64,000 nt of DNA from Lacinutrix jangbogonensis (GCF_000797445.1 NZ_JSWF01000044.1:62001-126000); one strand, 5' to 3'. Counted from the first letter of the stretch, positions 28,540-37,037 are shown. Notes: generated from the letters alone by a model not told the origin. Made by a program: numbers and translations.

Positions 28540-29543
28540 TCTGAAGCAATTTTAAAATGCACACAATTAGAAATACTATTTGCCATAAAATATTGAAATC
28601 TCGTATAACCTTTTAAATGCCTAGTTTCTTTCCAAGTAAATGAAATGATCTGTCTGAAATAAGGAAATAGATCCATCGCATTTGTAATATCTTCTTGGTA
28701 TTTAGATTCTTTTTTATGAAGATATCTTCTAACTCCTTTTAATAAAAAAGGACCAATAACTAAATACCAAAGCATTAAAATTAAGAAGCTTCTCAATACA
28801 ATGTAAATTGCTTTTTGCCATCCAAAAAGTGTACTTCCAAACACAGAAAACGCCAAGACTATTATAGCAACTGTGAGTAGCCAAATCCAAATAATTTTTA
28901 TTTTAAAGGATACTTTCTTATTTTGATTTTCAACCGTACTCTTTTCTATTTTAAGATAAAAATCGGTTTCTGGTTTATTTGAAATAATTATGATTATACT
29001 TTTTATAAAAAGCCCTGCTAAGATTCCACAAACGCCATAGACAAAAAGATACGTCGTCACTAAAACCGAAGTTGCAGAGGTTTCGGACATAAAATTTAAT
29101 TTATTCTGAACCCATGCTCCATAGATATTAACAGCTTCCCAAAAACCTGTTCCGTAAACAATAGTCAGTATTATTAATTTTTGAAGTGCAGATTCTAAAA
29201 ATGTCACCATGCCTAAAACAATTATAGTTGCACTTTTCCATGTAAAATTAGAAAACAAAAACGCACCTAGAACAGCTTGAAAACTTACTGCAACATAAGC
29301 TCCAAATGGAGAATACGGACTTACTGCCATTTTTATAATTAAGACAATGACCAAAGCTTTCAAAACAGCTTGCCATTTATTTTTAGCATAAAAAGAAATC
29401 AAACTAATGAGTAAAATGGAAACACCTCCAACTATTAATCCTGTAAAGGGTGAATTAAACACATGTAAAAAACCACCTAAACCAGACTCATTTAAAGCCC
29501 AGAGCGCCGTTAATTTATCTATGATCGATTTATTATTTTTCAT
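28536..29543 (-). CDS. Polytopic membrane protein of unknown family
   Basis: About 335 residues with eight or so hydrophobic segments. I chose the ATG at 29543, because AGGAAG sits about eight bases upstream, rather than the in-frame TTG at 29558. The N-terminal two-thirds, with MAVSPYSPFGAYVAVSFQAVLGAFLFS, recalls small-solute uptake (S-component-like) membrane proteins. A hydrophilic stretch near 200-220 separates it from a second membrane part with a charged C-terminal region. It lies between xdhC and the coupled P-loop NTPase gene in one leftward unit. A transport role linked to purine or molybdenum metabolism is a guess from context. Confidence 0.55.
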   Translation of the reverse strand: MKNNKSIIDKLTALWALNESGLGGFLHVFNSPFTGLIVGGVSILLISLISFYAKNKWQAVLKALVIVLIIKMAVSPYSPFGAYVAVSFQAVLGAFLFSNFTWKSATIIVLGMVTFLESALQKLIILTIVYGTGFWEAVNIYGAWVQNKLNFMSETSATSVLVTTYLFVYGVCGILAGLFIKSIIIIISNKPETDFYLKIEKSTVENQNKKVSFKIKIIWIWLLTVAIIVLAFSVFGSTLFGWQKAIYIVLRSFLILMLWYLVIGPFLLKGVRRYLHKKESKYQEDITNAMDLFPYFRQIISFTWKETRHLKGYTRFQYFMANSISNCVHFKIASE

Positions 29544-29568
29544 GTTGACTTCCTGCAAAAACAGGAAT

Positions 29569-30348
29569 CTATTTTACTTCAAGTTTGTAATGCACTTGCA
29601 GTAATTGTGCAACAACGCTAATAGCAATTTCTTTTGGCGTATCGCCTCCTATATCTAATCCTATTGGACAAACCACATTGTCCATGCCTTCTGGTATATT
29701 CATCTCTTTAATAAGCATATTACTAAATCGAGCTTTCTTGGTTTTACTTCCTATTAAACCCAAAAATTTGGTCTCATTTTCCAAAGCGTGAGCAATAATA
29801 TCAAAATCGATGGCATGATTATGCGTTAGCACTAAAACATAACAGTTGTTTCCCCATTTCACAACATCTTTAAATGTTTTAAAATCAGTTTCGGTAGTTT
29901 GATGCTTGGTAACACTGTCGTCTAACTCCAAATTAGAAAACCAGTCATTACGAGAATCTATAAGATTAACCTTAAAAGATGTATCGACCAACAATTTGGT
30001 AATTTCAACACCAATATGCCCTGCTCCAAATAAAAATAATTCTGGTGATTGATTCATCGGTTCTATAATAAATTCTACTTTTCCACCACAACACTGTTCA
30101 AATTCGGGTCCTAAAGTATAATTAGATTCTATAATTCTGTTTTCTTCTAGCGCAGTAATAGCGTCGTCAATTGCTTTAAACTCCAACTTCCCTCCGCCTA
30201 TTGTTCCGTGAATTTGCTTATCTTTAGTGACTAGCATTCTAGAACCAACTCCGCAAGGTGTTGACCCTAAACACTTGGTTACAGTTACAAAAGCAACAGG
30301 TATTTCTTGTTGTTTAAATTCCGCTAAAAGGATAATCCAGTTTTGCAT
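29569..30348 (-). CDS. xdhC: Xanthine dehydrogenase accessory protein XdhC
   Basis: XdhC-type proteins bind the molybdenum cofactor and help insert its sulphurated form into xanthine dehydrogenase. The N-terminal block VTVTKCLGSTPCGVGSRMLV and the GTIGGGKLEFKAIDDA segment are family hallmarks. The C-terminal Rossmann part has ELFLFGAGHIGVEITKLL and FLGLIGSKTKKARF. The 259 residues are a normal size. It faces xdhAB from about 2 kb away and belongs to a leftward operon with the upstream antiporter gene (five bases away) and two unknown genes downstream. Confidence 0.92.
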   Translation of the reverse strand: MQNWIILLAEFKQQEIPVAFVTVTKCLGSTPCGVGSRMLVTKDKQIHGTIGGGKLEFKAIDDAITALEENRIIESNYTLGPEFEQCCGGKVEFIIEPMNQSPELFLFGAGHIGVEITKLLVDTSFKVNLIDSRNDWFSNLELDDSVTKHQTTETDFKTFKDVVKWGNNCYVLVLTHNHAIDFDIIAHALENETKFLGLIGSKTKKARFSNMLIKEMNIPEGMDNVVCPIGLDIGGDTPKEIAISVVAQLLQVHYKLEVK

Positions 30349-30353
30349 AAAAA

Positions 30354-31595
30354 TTATTTCACTTCAAGTTTTTTAATGAGCTTACCAACTGTTAATCCTT
30401 GAAATAATATAGAAAACACAACAACTACATACGTGATTACTAAAAACAAATCACGTTCCATAACTTGCGTAAGACCTAAAGCTAATGCAATAGAAATTCC
30501 GCCACGTAAGCCTCCCCAAGTCATAATTAAATTAGTCTTTGGTACAAAGTTTAATTTCTTCTCAAAGAACTTTATAGGTACTAATAATGAAAGATATCTA
30601 CAAATTAATAGTAATGGTATTGCTATTAGACCAGCCAATAAATACTCCATTTTAAAAGTAAGTACTAGCATTTCCATTCCTATTAATACAAATAGAATAG
30701 TATTCAAAAGGATATCTATTAACTCCCAAAATTTATCTACATAGACCTCTGTGGTTTCTGACATCGCATTATCTCTAACCGTATCGTTACCTACTACTAA
30801 TCCAGCAGTAACCATTGCTAAAGGCGCAGAGATGTGCAGTTTTTGCGCCAAAACAGTTCCCGCCATAACAGCTGCTAGCGTTATAATTACTTCAATGTCA
30901 TAGTCATTTATAGATTTCATTAATCTATAAGTAATCCATCCTAAAATCAACCCTAAGATAATGCCACCAATAACCTCTAAGCCAAACAATTCCAGAACCT
31001 CTAAGGCACTCACATTCTCAATACCTAAGTCTGCTATTTTATAAATGGTTAAAAATATTACAACACCTATACCGTCATTAAACAAGGACTCTCCTACAAT
31101 CTTGGTTTCTAATCTTTTTGGTGCTCCAGCTTTCTTAAGAATCCCCAAAACTGCAATAGGATCTGTAGGTGATATTAAGGCTCCGAATAACAAACAGTAA
31201 ATAAAGTCCACATGCAGCCCAACAATCGGAAGCGCATAAAACATGACCAAACCAACTAAAAACGTAGATAGCAAAACGCCTAATGTTGCAAAAACTAAAA
31301 CTGGCCAACGTTGTACTTTAAGTTGTTCAAAATTAGTATGCAATGCTCCTGCAAAAAGTAAAAAGCTCAGCATAACGTCCAGTAAAACTGTCTTAAAATC
31401 TATTTGCGTGATAATAAACCGCTCTGCATTAAGCAAAGAATCATCAAAATAACTTAGTATAAATACCGCAAATGTAAATATAATTGTAATTAGCATTAAG
31501 CCAATGGTATTGGGCATCTTTAAAAATCGCACATTTAAATAGCCAAAAACCGCAGCCATGAGCACTAATATAGAAGCGATTACAAAATAGTCCAT
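30354..31595 (-). CDS. Cation:proton antiporter (CPA1/NhaP type)
   Basis: This 413-residue inner-membrane protein has about 12 hydrophobic segments. The conserved antiporter blocks are present: FGALISPTDPIAVLGILKKAG near residue 145, GESLFNDGIGVVIF near 170, and TWGGLRGGISIALALGL near 365. These are the substrate-binding ND and arginine regions of Na+(K+)/H+ exchangers. It is the first gene of the leftward unit that continues into xdhC. Co-transcription with a molybdoenzyme maturation gene may be accidental. Confidence 0.9.
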   Translation of the reverse strand: MDYFVIASILVLMAAVFGYLNVRFLKMPNTIGLMLITIIFTFAVFILSYFDDSLLNAERFIITQIDFKTVLLDVMLSFLLFAGALHTNFEQLKVQRWPVLVFATLGVLLSTFLVGLVMFYALPIVGLHVDFIYCLLFGALISPTDPIAVLGILKKAGAPKRLETKIVGESLFNDGIGVVIFLTIYKIADLGIENVSALEVLELFGLEVIGGIILGLILGWITYRLMKSINDYDIEVIITLAAVMAGTVLAQKLHISAPLAMVTAGLVVGNDTVRDNAMSETTEVYVDKFWELIDILLNTILFVLIGMEMLVLTFKMEYLLAGLIAIPLLLICRYLSLLVPIKFFEKKLNFVPKTNLIMTWGGLRGGISIALALGLTQVMERDLFLVITYVVVVFSILFQGLTVGKLIKKLEVK

Positions 31596-31975
31596 AGAAA
31601 AATATATTTCTTGCTAAATTAAAGAATTATATCTTTTAACTATCATTAATTCTTTATTATGAAAAGACTTATATCGATTTGCAATATCAGCCTTTTTAAT
31701 ATAAAATAGTATCGATTGACTAAACAAGAATGAGACTTTCATTACACTTTTATGGGTGAGAGTATTTCGTTTCTCGTATCATTGTTTAAATAAATTGAGT
31801 TTTTTCCTCAACTTACAATGCTAGTCTTGCTTTAACTTGTCAATATTTGTTTTTAGTGAAAAAAATAACATATATTAGTTTTTACAATTAGTCAATCGAT
31901 TTTTATTATGAATAATTTAAGGAAAATCGATTTCGATTAATTATTTTGGGAATATTAATAAAAATAAAGAATTTT
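31596..31975. other. Divergent intergenic region
   Basis: No ORF of note lies between the antiporter and the small 74-residue gene. Two copies of the palindrome AATCGATT occur at 31894-31901 and 31925-31932. The second is part of an AATCG-N4-CGATT inverted repeat at 31925-31938, about 40 bases before the small gene. Otherwise I see only AT-rich sequence. Confidence 0.4.
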
Positions 31976-32200
31976 ATGGAAACGTTACTTATAGAGGCTC
32001 AAGAATATGAAGATATGAAAATGAGCAATATGTCAACTAGTGATCGTGTTAAAGCCTCAAGAAAAGGGAAAGCAATAATTCTAGGTTTAAATGAGTTTTT
32101 TAAAGAGAGTAAGGATGAAAAGATTATGGATGTTATGAAAAGGGTAACAGAGAAAAAGCAGAAAATCGAAAAACGTCTTAAAGGAAGACCTTCGTCTTAA
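31976..32200 (+). CDS. Small conserved-looking basic protein, unknown function
   Basis: From the ATG at 31976 the product has 74 residues; a longer reading from a TTG at 31946 seems less natural. It is charged and helical in character, with a Lys/Arg-rich C-terminal part (RVTEKKQKIEKRLKGRPSS). It has no membrane segment, no signal peptide and no motif I recognise. The RLKGRPSS tail looks like a possible nucleic-acid-binding patch, but that is speculation. It is followed by a strong terminator, so it is expressed as a single gene just ahead of the arsenosugar operon. Confidence 0.6.
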   Translation: METLLIEAQEYEDMKMSNMSTSDRVKASRKGKAIILGLNEFFKESKDEKIMDVMKRVTEKKQKIEKRLKGRPSS

Positions 32201-32222
32201 TAAAAGAAACTAGTAAATTTAC

Positions 32223-32263
32223 AAATGGATTTGACTTTATCTAAAAGTTAAATCCATTTTTTT
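32223..32263 (+). terminator. Rho-independent terminator
   Basis: AAATGGATTT pairs with AAATCCATTT, extended inward by four further pairs (one G-U), and is followed by a T-run. It closes the 74-residue gene and isolates the arsenosugar operon from upstream transcription. Confidence 0.85.
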
Positions 32264-32296
32264 GTTAGGAATAGGATTTCCGTCCGACAATCAATT

Positions 32297-32314
32297 ATAG
32301 TATTTACATACTAT
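32297..32314. promoter_or_regulatory. Inverted repeat in front of the arsenosugar operon
   Basis: ATAGTA and TACTAT arms are perfect and separated by six bases. The repeat ends 17 bases before the start of the first gene, where a repressor would block initiation. ArsR/SmtB-type regulators bind short AT-rich dyads, so an arsenic-responsive operator is a reasonable idea. No regulator gene is present in the window. Confidence 0.4.
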
Positions 32315-32331
32315 TATAAACAAGCATTATA

Positions 32332-32667
32332 ATGAGCAAAACGTATTACGATCCAGCAGATCTAAGGAAGTTTGGAAAAATAAGTGAATGGAACCAAGAA
32401 TTAGGTGATAAATTTTTCGATTATTACGGAAAAGTATTCGAAGAAGGCGCACTAACTGCAAGAGAAAAATCACTTATAGCACTCGCTGTAGCACATACAG
32501 AACAATGTCCTTATTGTATTGACGCCTATACTAAAGACGGATTACAACGTGGTATTACAAAAGAAGAAATGATGGAAGCCTTACATGTAGGAGCTGCTAT
32601 AAAAAGTGGCGCAACTTTAGTTCATGGTGTTCAAATGATGAACAAAGTGAATAAGTTAGAAATGTAA
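32332..32667 (+). CDS. Arsenosugar-associated AhpD-like peroxidase-family protein
   Basis: The 111-residue protein belongs to the carboxymuconolactone decarboxylase/AhpD family. The redox pair is C60 and C63 in HTEQCPYCIDAYTKDGL, with the helical context usual for AhpD. It directly precedes arsS, and this small family member is known as an arsenosugar biosynthesis-associated peroxidase-like protein. It may recycle a thiol needed for ArsS or ArsM, or protect the cell from reactive arsenicals. Its exact reaction is not established. It is the first gene of the cluster. Confidence 0.88.
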   Translation: MSKTYYDPADLRKFGKISEWNQELGDKFFDYYGKVFEEGALTAREKSLIALAVAHTEQCPYCIDAYTKDGLQRGITKEEMMEALHVGAAIKSGATLVHGVQMMNKVNKLEM

Positions 32668-32684
32668 GCAGAGAATCAATTTTC

Positions 32685-32702
32685 GCAAAAGCGAAAACTA
32701 TG
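32685..32702. repeat. Hairpin TTTTCGC-N4-GCGAAAA
   Basis: A perfect 7-bp palindrome with an AAAA loop lies 18 bases after the AhpD-like gene, within the 148-base gap before arsS. Palindromes built around TTTCGC/GCGAAA are common between flavobacterial genes. It could also be an intercistronic processing signal. Confidence 0.4.
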
Positions 32703-32815
32703 TGAATCGCTATTTTGAGACTATCGATAGATCTCTGAAAGCAATTTTGGTATTTAGTAGAATCACACGAAACTAAAACCTTAAATTTCACATAAACATA
32801 CAGTTACAGTTAACA

Positions 32816-33883
32816 ATGGGTAAATTAAAAACACAATCTTTACAAAAACGCGATAGCGATTTAGCAAATAGCAATAGACAGTTAGAGATTTTATCTAATG
32901 GTATTTTTGCAGATGGTGAATTACCAACTTTTAAGACTAAAATATCCGAAACTAATCAGTTTCCATTAAAGGCCAAAAAACTTGAAATCCTTCAAATTAA
33001 TGTTGGTTATATGTGCAATCAAGTGTGCGAACATTGCCATGTAGATGCAGGTCCTGATAGAAAAGAGATTATGACGCGTGAAACCATGCAACAAATCTTA
33101 GATGTTATTAAAACTACTGGAGCACATACTTTAGATTTAACAGGTGGTGCACCAGAAATGAACCCAAACTTTAGATGGTTTGTGGAAGAAGCTTCTAAAA
33201 TTGGAATAAGCGATTTTATTGTCCGTTCTAATTTAACTATTATTCGAGCTAATAAAAAACATTACGACTTACCCGATTTTTTTAAAAAACATAATATACA
33301 TGTTGTCTCTTCTATGCCGCACTGGACCAGAGGAAAAACTGACAAACAAAGAGGAGAAGGCGTATTCGATATGTCTATAACAGCATTACAAGAATTAAAC
33401 AAACGCGGTTATGGCATGCCAGATAGCGGTTTAAAATTAGATCTCGTTTATAATCCTAATGGCGCTTATTTACCTGGCGACCAAGTAACAATGGAGAAAG
33501 ATTTTAAAAAGGCTTTATTAGAAGATTTTGATATTCAATTTCATAATTTATTTGCGATTACTAATTTACCAATTGCTCGTTTTTTAGATTATTTAATCGC
33601 TTCTGAAAATTACGAAGATTACATGTATTCTTTAGTTGAAGCATATAACCCTGCTGCTGTAGAAAACGTAATGTGTACTAATACACTTTCTGTAAGTTGG
33701 GATGGGTATTTATTTGATTGCGATTTTAACCAAATGTTAGCATTACCAGTTAACAGTAAATCCAAACATATTAGCGAATACAAAGAAGAATTGTTAGAAG
33801 GAAGAAATATCGTGATTTCACAGCATTGCTACGGTTGTACTGCAGGAGCAGGAAGTAGCTGTCAAGGTGTTGTTACAGATTAA
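32816..33883 (+). CDS. arsS: Arsenosugar biosynthesis radical SAM protein
   Basis: ArsS is a radical SAM enzyme that attaches the 5'-deoxyadenosyl group of SAM to dimethylarsenic, giving the precursor of oxo-arsenosugars. The cluster ligands are C67, C71 and C74 in VGYMCNQVCEHCH (CxxxCxxC). The loop TGGAPEMNPNFRWFV binds SAM in radical SAM folds. The C-terminal extension (DUF3641-like) carries extra cysteines, in VMCTNTLS, LFDCDFN and CYGCTAGAGSSC, which suggest an auxiliary metal site. The length of 355 residues fits the family. It sits between the AhpD-like gene and the rhodanese gene. Confidence 0.94.
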   Translation: MGKLKTQSLQKRDSDLANSNRQLEILSNGIFADGELPTFKTKISETNQFPLKAKKLEILQINVGYMCNQVCEHCHVDAGPDRKEIMTRETMQQILDVIKTTGAHTLDLTGGAPEMNPNFRWFVEEASKIGISDFIVRSNLTIIRANKKHYDLPDFFKKHNIHVVSSMPHWTRGKTDKQRGEGVFDMSITALQELNKRGYGMPDSGLKLDLVYNPNGAYLPGDQVTMEKDFKKALLEDFDIQFHNLFAITNLPIARFLDYLIASENYEDYMYSLVEAYNPAAVENVMCTNTLSVSWDGYLFDCDFNQMLALPVNSKSKHISEYKEELLEGRNIVISQHCYGCTAGAGSSCQGVVTD

Positions 33884-33899
33884 CTTTAATAGCATACAT

Positions 33900-34442
33900 A
33901 TGAAATATATCTTCATTTTAATATTTGCATTTATTTCTACAAATGCGCTCGCGCAAAAAACATTAGATGATTTACTTAAACAGCACAACGATAATGGAGT
34001 GCCCTACATCTCTGTAGAAGCATTAGCAATGCCAAAAACCAAGACCACAATTTTCGATACGCGGGAACCAAAAGAGTATCAAGTCAGTCATTTAAAAAAC
34101 GCGATTTGTGTTGGATATGATAATTTTGATATTGATTCAATTGAAAACCTTTATCCTAATAAGGACGAAAAAATAGTGGTGTATTGCTCATTAGGGATTC
34201 GTTCTGAAACTATTGGAGAGAAACTTAAAAAAGCGGGATACACAAATGTTTACAATCTATATGGTGGCATTTTTGAATGGAAAAATAAAGGTTTTAGCGT
34301 AATAGATTCCGAAGAAAAAGAAACCAATAAAGTACATACTTTTAATAAAGCTTGGAGTAAGTGGCTGTTGAAAGGTGAAAAAGTTTATGAAGTAGAAACA
34401 CAGAAAAAAGACAAAAAAAAAAAAAAAAAAAAAACGGAATAA
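33900..34442 (+). CDS. Secreted rhodanese-domain protein with poly-lysine tail
   Basis: From the ATG at 33900 the product is 180 residues. The GTG at 33867 inside arsS is an unlikely start. A signal peptide (MKYIFILIFAFISTNALAQ) directs it to the periplasm. A single rhodanese domain follows with FDTREPKEYQVSHLKNA and the active-site loop VVYCSLGIRSET, whose Cys would carry a persulphide. The last residues (KKDKKKKKKKTE) are encoded by a run of 22 A bases, so a slip of one base would change the C-terminal residues. Sulphur transfer linked to thio-arsenosugars is conceivable but unproven. Confidence 0.85.
   Translation: MKYIFILIFAFISTNALAQKTLDDLLKQHNDNGVPYISVEALAMPKTKTTIFDTREPKEYQVSHLKNAICVGYDNFDIDSIENLYPNKDEKIVVYCSLGIRSETIGEKLKKAGYTNVYNLYGGIFEWKNKGFSVIDSEEKETNKVHTFNKAWSKWLLKGEKVYEVETQKKDKKKKKKKTE
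34413..34434. repeat. Homopolymer run of 22 A bases inside a coding region
   Basis: Twenty-two consecutive adenines encode seven lysines plus the first base of the next codon, ten bases before the stop. Runs of this length are prone to replication slippage and to sequencing error, so the exact C terminus of the rhodanese is uncertain. Confidence 0.9.
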
Positions 34443-34485
34443 CATTTTTAAGGCTCAGTAATAACTTTATAGCTTACTAAAACAA

Positions 34486-35109
34486 ATGATACAAATGAAT
34501 TCTAAAAACCTCATCATAACATTCACTCGCAATCCAGAATTAGGACAATGCAAAACCCGTTTAGCTAAAACGGTTGGTGATGAAGCTGCTTTGCGTGTTT
34601 ACAAATACCTACTGCAACATACAGAGCAAGTTATAAAACAAATTGAGGCAGATAAAGCTGTATACTATTCTGTGAAAATTAGAGATAATGATATTTGGGA
34701 TTCGAGAATTTTTCAAAAGCATCAACAAATTGGAAAGGATTTAGGCGAACGCATGCAAAAGGCATTCGAAAATGGTTTTAATAGACACTATGAAAAAATT
34801 ATTATTGTTGGTAGCGATTTATTTCATTTACATCCTAATCATATAAATAAAGCTTTTACAGCTTTAAACGAAAATGAAATTGTTATTGGCCCTGCAGAAG
34901 ATGGTGGTTATTATCTTTTAGGTATGAAAACCATGCACGCTTCAATATTTAAAAATAAAAATTGGGGAACGGAAACTGTTTTTAACGACACGATTCAAAA
35001 TTTAAAAAATTACAAAATTCAGGTACTCGAAACCTTAAATGATATTGATATATACGAAGATTTAGAACACATTAAACCATTACAAAATATAATACAACAG
35101 AATGATTAA
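34486..35109 (+). CDS. TIGR04282-family arsenosugar biosynthesis glycosyltransferase
   Basis: This 207-residue nucleotide-diphospho-sugar transferase-like protein (DUF2064 type) has the family opening ITFTRNPELGQCKTRLAKTVGD, the DDGGYYLLG-like block IGPAEDGGYYLLGMK near 140, and NWGTETVFNDT near 165. Members of this family cluster with TIGR04283 transferases and ArsS/ArsM, which is how the arsenosugar label arose. The donor and acceptor sugars are not known to me. A second ATG three codons in (34495) is possible. The end overlaps the purine phosphorylase start by eight bases. Confidence 0.9.
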   Translation: MIQMNSKNLIITFTRNPELGQCKTRLAKTVGDEAALRVYKYLLQHTEQVIKQIEADKAVYYSVKIRDNDIWDSRIFQKHQQIGKDLGERMQKAFENGFNRHYEKIIIVGSDLFHLHPNHINKAFTALNENEIVIGPAEDGGYYLLGMKTMHASIFKNKNWGTETVFNDTIQNLKNYKIQVLETLNDIDIYEDLEHIKPLQNIIQQND

Positions 35110-35914
35110 ATACATAAACGAAACAGCAGAATATTTGCAAGGGAAAGGGTTTAAAAATCCTGAAATTGGCATTATTTTAGGAACAGGCTTAGGTAAGCTT
35201 GTCGATGAAATTGAAATCATTTCTGAAGTAAGCTACAACCAAGTTCCTCATTTCCCAACGGCGACAGTAGAGTTTCATAAAGGAAAATTAATTTATGGAA
35301 CACTAGAAGGCAAAACAGTAATTGTTATGCAAGGTCGTTTTCATTTATACGAAGGCTACTCATTACAAGATGTTACTTATCCTGTTCGTATAATGGAAAA
35401 ACTAGGCATTAAAACTTTATTGGTTTCAAATGCTTCTGGAGCCATTAATTTAGACTTTAAAAAAGGTGAATTAATGATAATTGAGGACCACATTAACTTA
35501 CAAGGTAGTTCGCCATTGGCATTTAAAGGTGTCGAGACATTAGGTGAACGTTTTACAGACATGAGTGCGCCTTACGATTTAGAGATTAACGCAAAGTTTA
35601 AAGCTATTGCCAAAACCAATAACATTGTTCTACACGAAGGCGTTTACGCTAGTGTTGTTGGACCACAACTAGAAACTAGAGCAGAATACAGAATGCTTAA
35701 AATTTTAGGTGCAGATGCCGTTGGTATGAGTACTGTTCCAGAAATTATAGTTGCTAACCACTTAAATTTAAAGGTTGCTGCCGTTTCTGTTTTAACAGAC
35801 GAATGCGATCCAGAACACCTTAAACCTGTTGATATTGGAGAAATTATCGCCATGGCAGGAAAAGCAGAACCAAACATGATTACTTTATTTAAAGCATTAA
35901 TAAAAACACTTTAA
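35102..35914 (+). CDS. Purine nucleoside phosphorylase (trimeric PNP-I family)
   Basis: The enzyme splits purine nucleosides with phosphate into base and ribose-1-phosphate. Motifs of the trimeric family are clear: GIILGTGLGKLVDEI near residue 25, PTATVEFHKGKL near 50, MQGRFHLYEGYS near 80, LLVSNASGAIN near 110, and the base-binding VLTDECDPEHL near 235. The length is 270 residues. Placed between ArsS and ArsM, it plausibly removes adenine from the 5'-deoxyadenosyl-arsenic product of ArsS, giving an activated arsenoribose. That role is inference from context. General purine salvage is the alternative. Confidence 0.92.
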   Translation: MIKYINETAEYLQGKGFKNPEIGIILGTGLGKLVDEIEIISEVSYNQVPHFPTATVEFHKGKLIYGTLEGKTVIVMQGRFHLYEGYSLQDVTYPVRIMEKLGIKTLLVSNASGAINLDFKKGELMIIEDHINLQGSSPLAFKGVETLGERFTDMSAPYDLEINAKFKAIAKTNNIVLHEGVYASVVGPQLETRAEYRMLKILGADAVGMSTVPEIIVANHLNLKVAAVSVLTDECDPEHLKPVDIGEIIAMAGKAEPNMITLFKALIKTL

Positions 35915-35993
35915 TAGTTGGCAGTCTTCAGTGCGAAGTCTTCAGTCTTACTGTTACTCCATTGAATACTGCTCACTGAATACTAAAAAAAAC

Positions 35994-36962
35994 ATGAGCT
36001 ATTTAGACGCTACAAACGATTTATACAAAGAAGCTGCATTAACACCAGATGTTGGATTATGCTGCACAACCAATCCTATATGGGAATTACCGGGTTTAAA
36101 AATCCCACGTATTATGCAGGAAATGAACTATGGTTGTGGCAGCACAGTAAACGCTCGCGATTTAACCAATAACCCAAAAATGCTTTATGTTGGTGTTGGC
36201 GGTGGTATGGAATTGTTGCAATTCGCCTATTTTAATCGTCAAAAGGGAGGTGTTATTGGCGTAGATGTTGTTGATGAAATGCTAGAAGCCTCTCGTAAAA
36301 ATTTTATTGAAGCCGAAGCACAAAACGATTGGTTTAAAAGTGAGTTTGTAGATCTTGTAAAAGGAGATGCTTTAAACCTAAATGTTGAAGATAATTCTAT
36401 TGATGTTGCAGCTCAAAACTGTTTGTTTAATATTTTTAAAGCTGAAGATTTAAAGAAGGCCATAGACGAAATGTATCGTGTTTTAAAACCTAATGGCAAA
36501 TTAGTAATGAGTGATCCTACTTGCGAACAACCAATGAACGACACTTTACGTAATGATGACAGATTGCGTGCTTTATGCTTAAGTGGAAGCTTACCTATTG
36601 CCGAATATGTAAAAGCGTTAACAGATGCTGGTTTTGGCACTATAGAAATTCGTGCTAGAAAACCATATAGAATTTTAGATCCTAAAAATTATCCTACAGA
36701 TGAGTTAATCTATATTGAATCTATAGAAATTGCTGCTATTAAAGATCCAATGCCGGAAGATGGCCCTTGTGTTTTTACAGGGAAAGCTGCTATTTATTTT
36801 GGAAATGAAGATTATTTCGATGACAAAAAAGGACACATTTTATTAAAAAATCAACCCATTGCTATTTGTGATAAAACCGCAGGTGATCTATCAAATTTAA
36901 GCAGAGAAGATCTTTTTATTAGTGAGTCGACCTATCATTATGATGGTGGTGGTTGCTGTTAA
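35994..36962 (+). CDS. arsM: Arsenosugar biosynthesis arsenite methyltransferase
   Basis: ArsM methylates arsenite with SAM, supplying the dimethylarsenic used by ArsS. I start it at the ATG at 35994 (322 residues), because the upstream reading from 35931 passes through non-conserved, repeat-like sequence. The N terminus has DVGLCCTTNP (C23, C24) and NYGCGST (C48). The SAM-binding motif I is LYVGVGGGMELLQF near residue 65, and further cysteines lie in AAQNCLFN and DPTCEQP. The protein ends in GGGCC, a pair that could bind trivalent arsenic. It is the last gene before a strong terminator. Confidence 0.93.
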   Translation: MSYLDATNDLYKEAALTPDVGLCCTTNPIWELPGLKIPRIMQEMNYGCGSTVNARDLTNNPKMLYVGVGGGMELLQFAYFNRQKGGVIGVDVVDEMLEASRKNFIEAEAQNDWFKSEFVDLVKGDALNLNVEDNSIDVAAQNCLFNIFKAEDLKKAIDEMYRVLKPNGKLVMSDPTCEQPMNDTLRNDDRLRALCLSGSLPIAEYVKALTDAGFGTIEIRARKPYRILDPKNYPTDELIYIESIEIAAIKDPMPEDGPCVFTGKAAIYFGNEDYFDDKKGHILLKNQPIAICDKTAGDLSNLSREDLFISESTYHYDGGGCC

Positions 36963-36977
36963 AACAACGGCATAATT

Positions 36978-37020
36978 AAAACAGGAAGCCCAATATAATT
37001 CATATTGGGCTTCCTGTTTT
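36978..37020. terminator. Strong bidirectional terminator after arsM
   Basis: Perfect 19-base arms, from AAAACAGGAAGCCCAATAT to its complement, enclose a five-base loop (AATTC), with a closing T-run. It separates the arsenosugar core from the convergent DUF962 gene and can serve both. Confidence 0.95.
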
Positions 37021-37037
37021 TAAGGTTTCTAGAACTT

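Noticed and set aside
35915-35993. Upstream extension of arsM from an in-frame start at 35931
   Set aside because: The added residues come from repetitive CAGTCTTCAGT-like sequence, while conserved ArsM sequence begins at the ATG at 35994.
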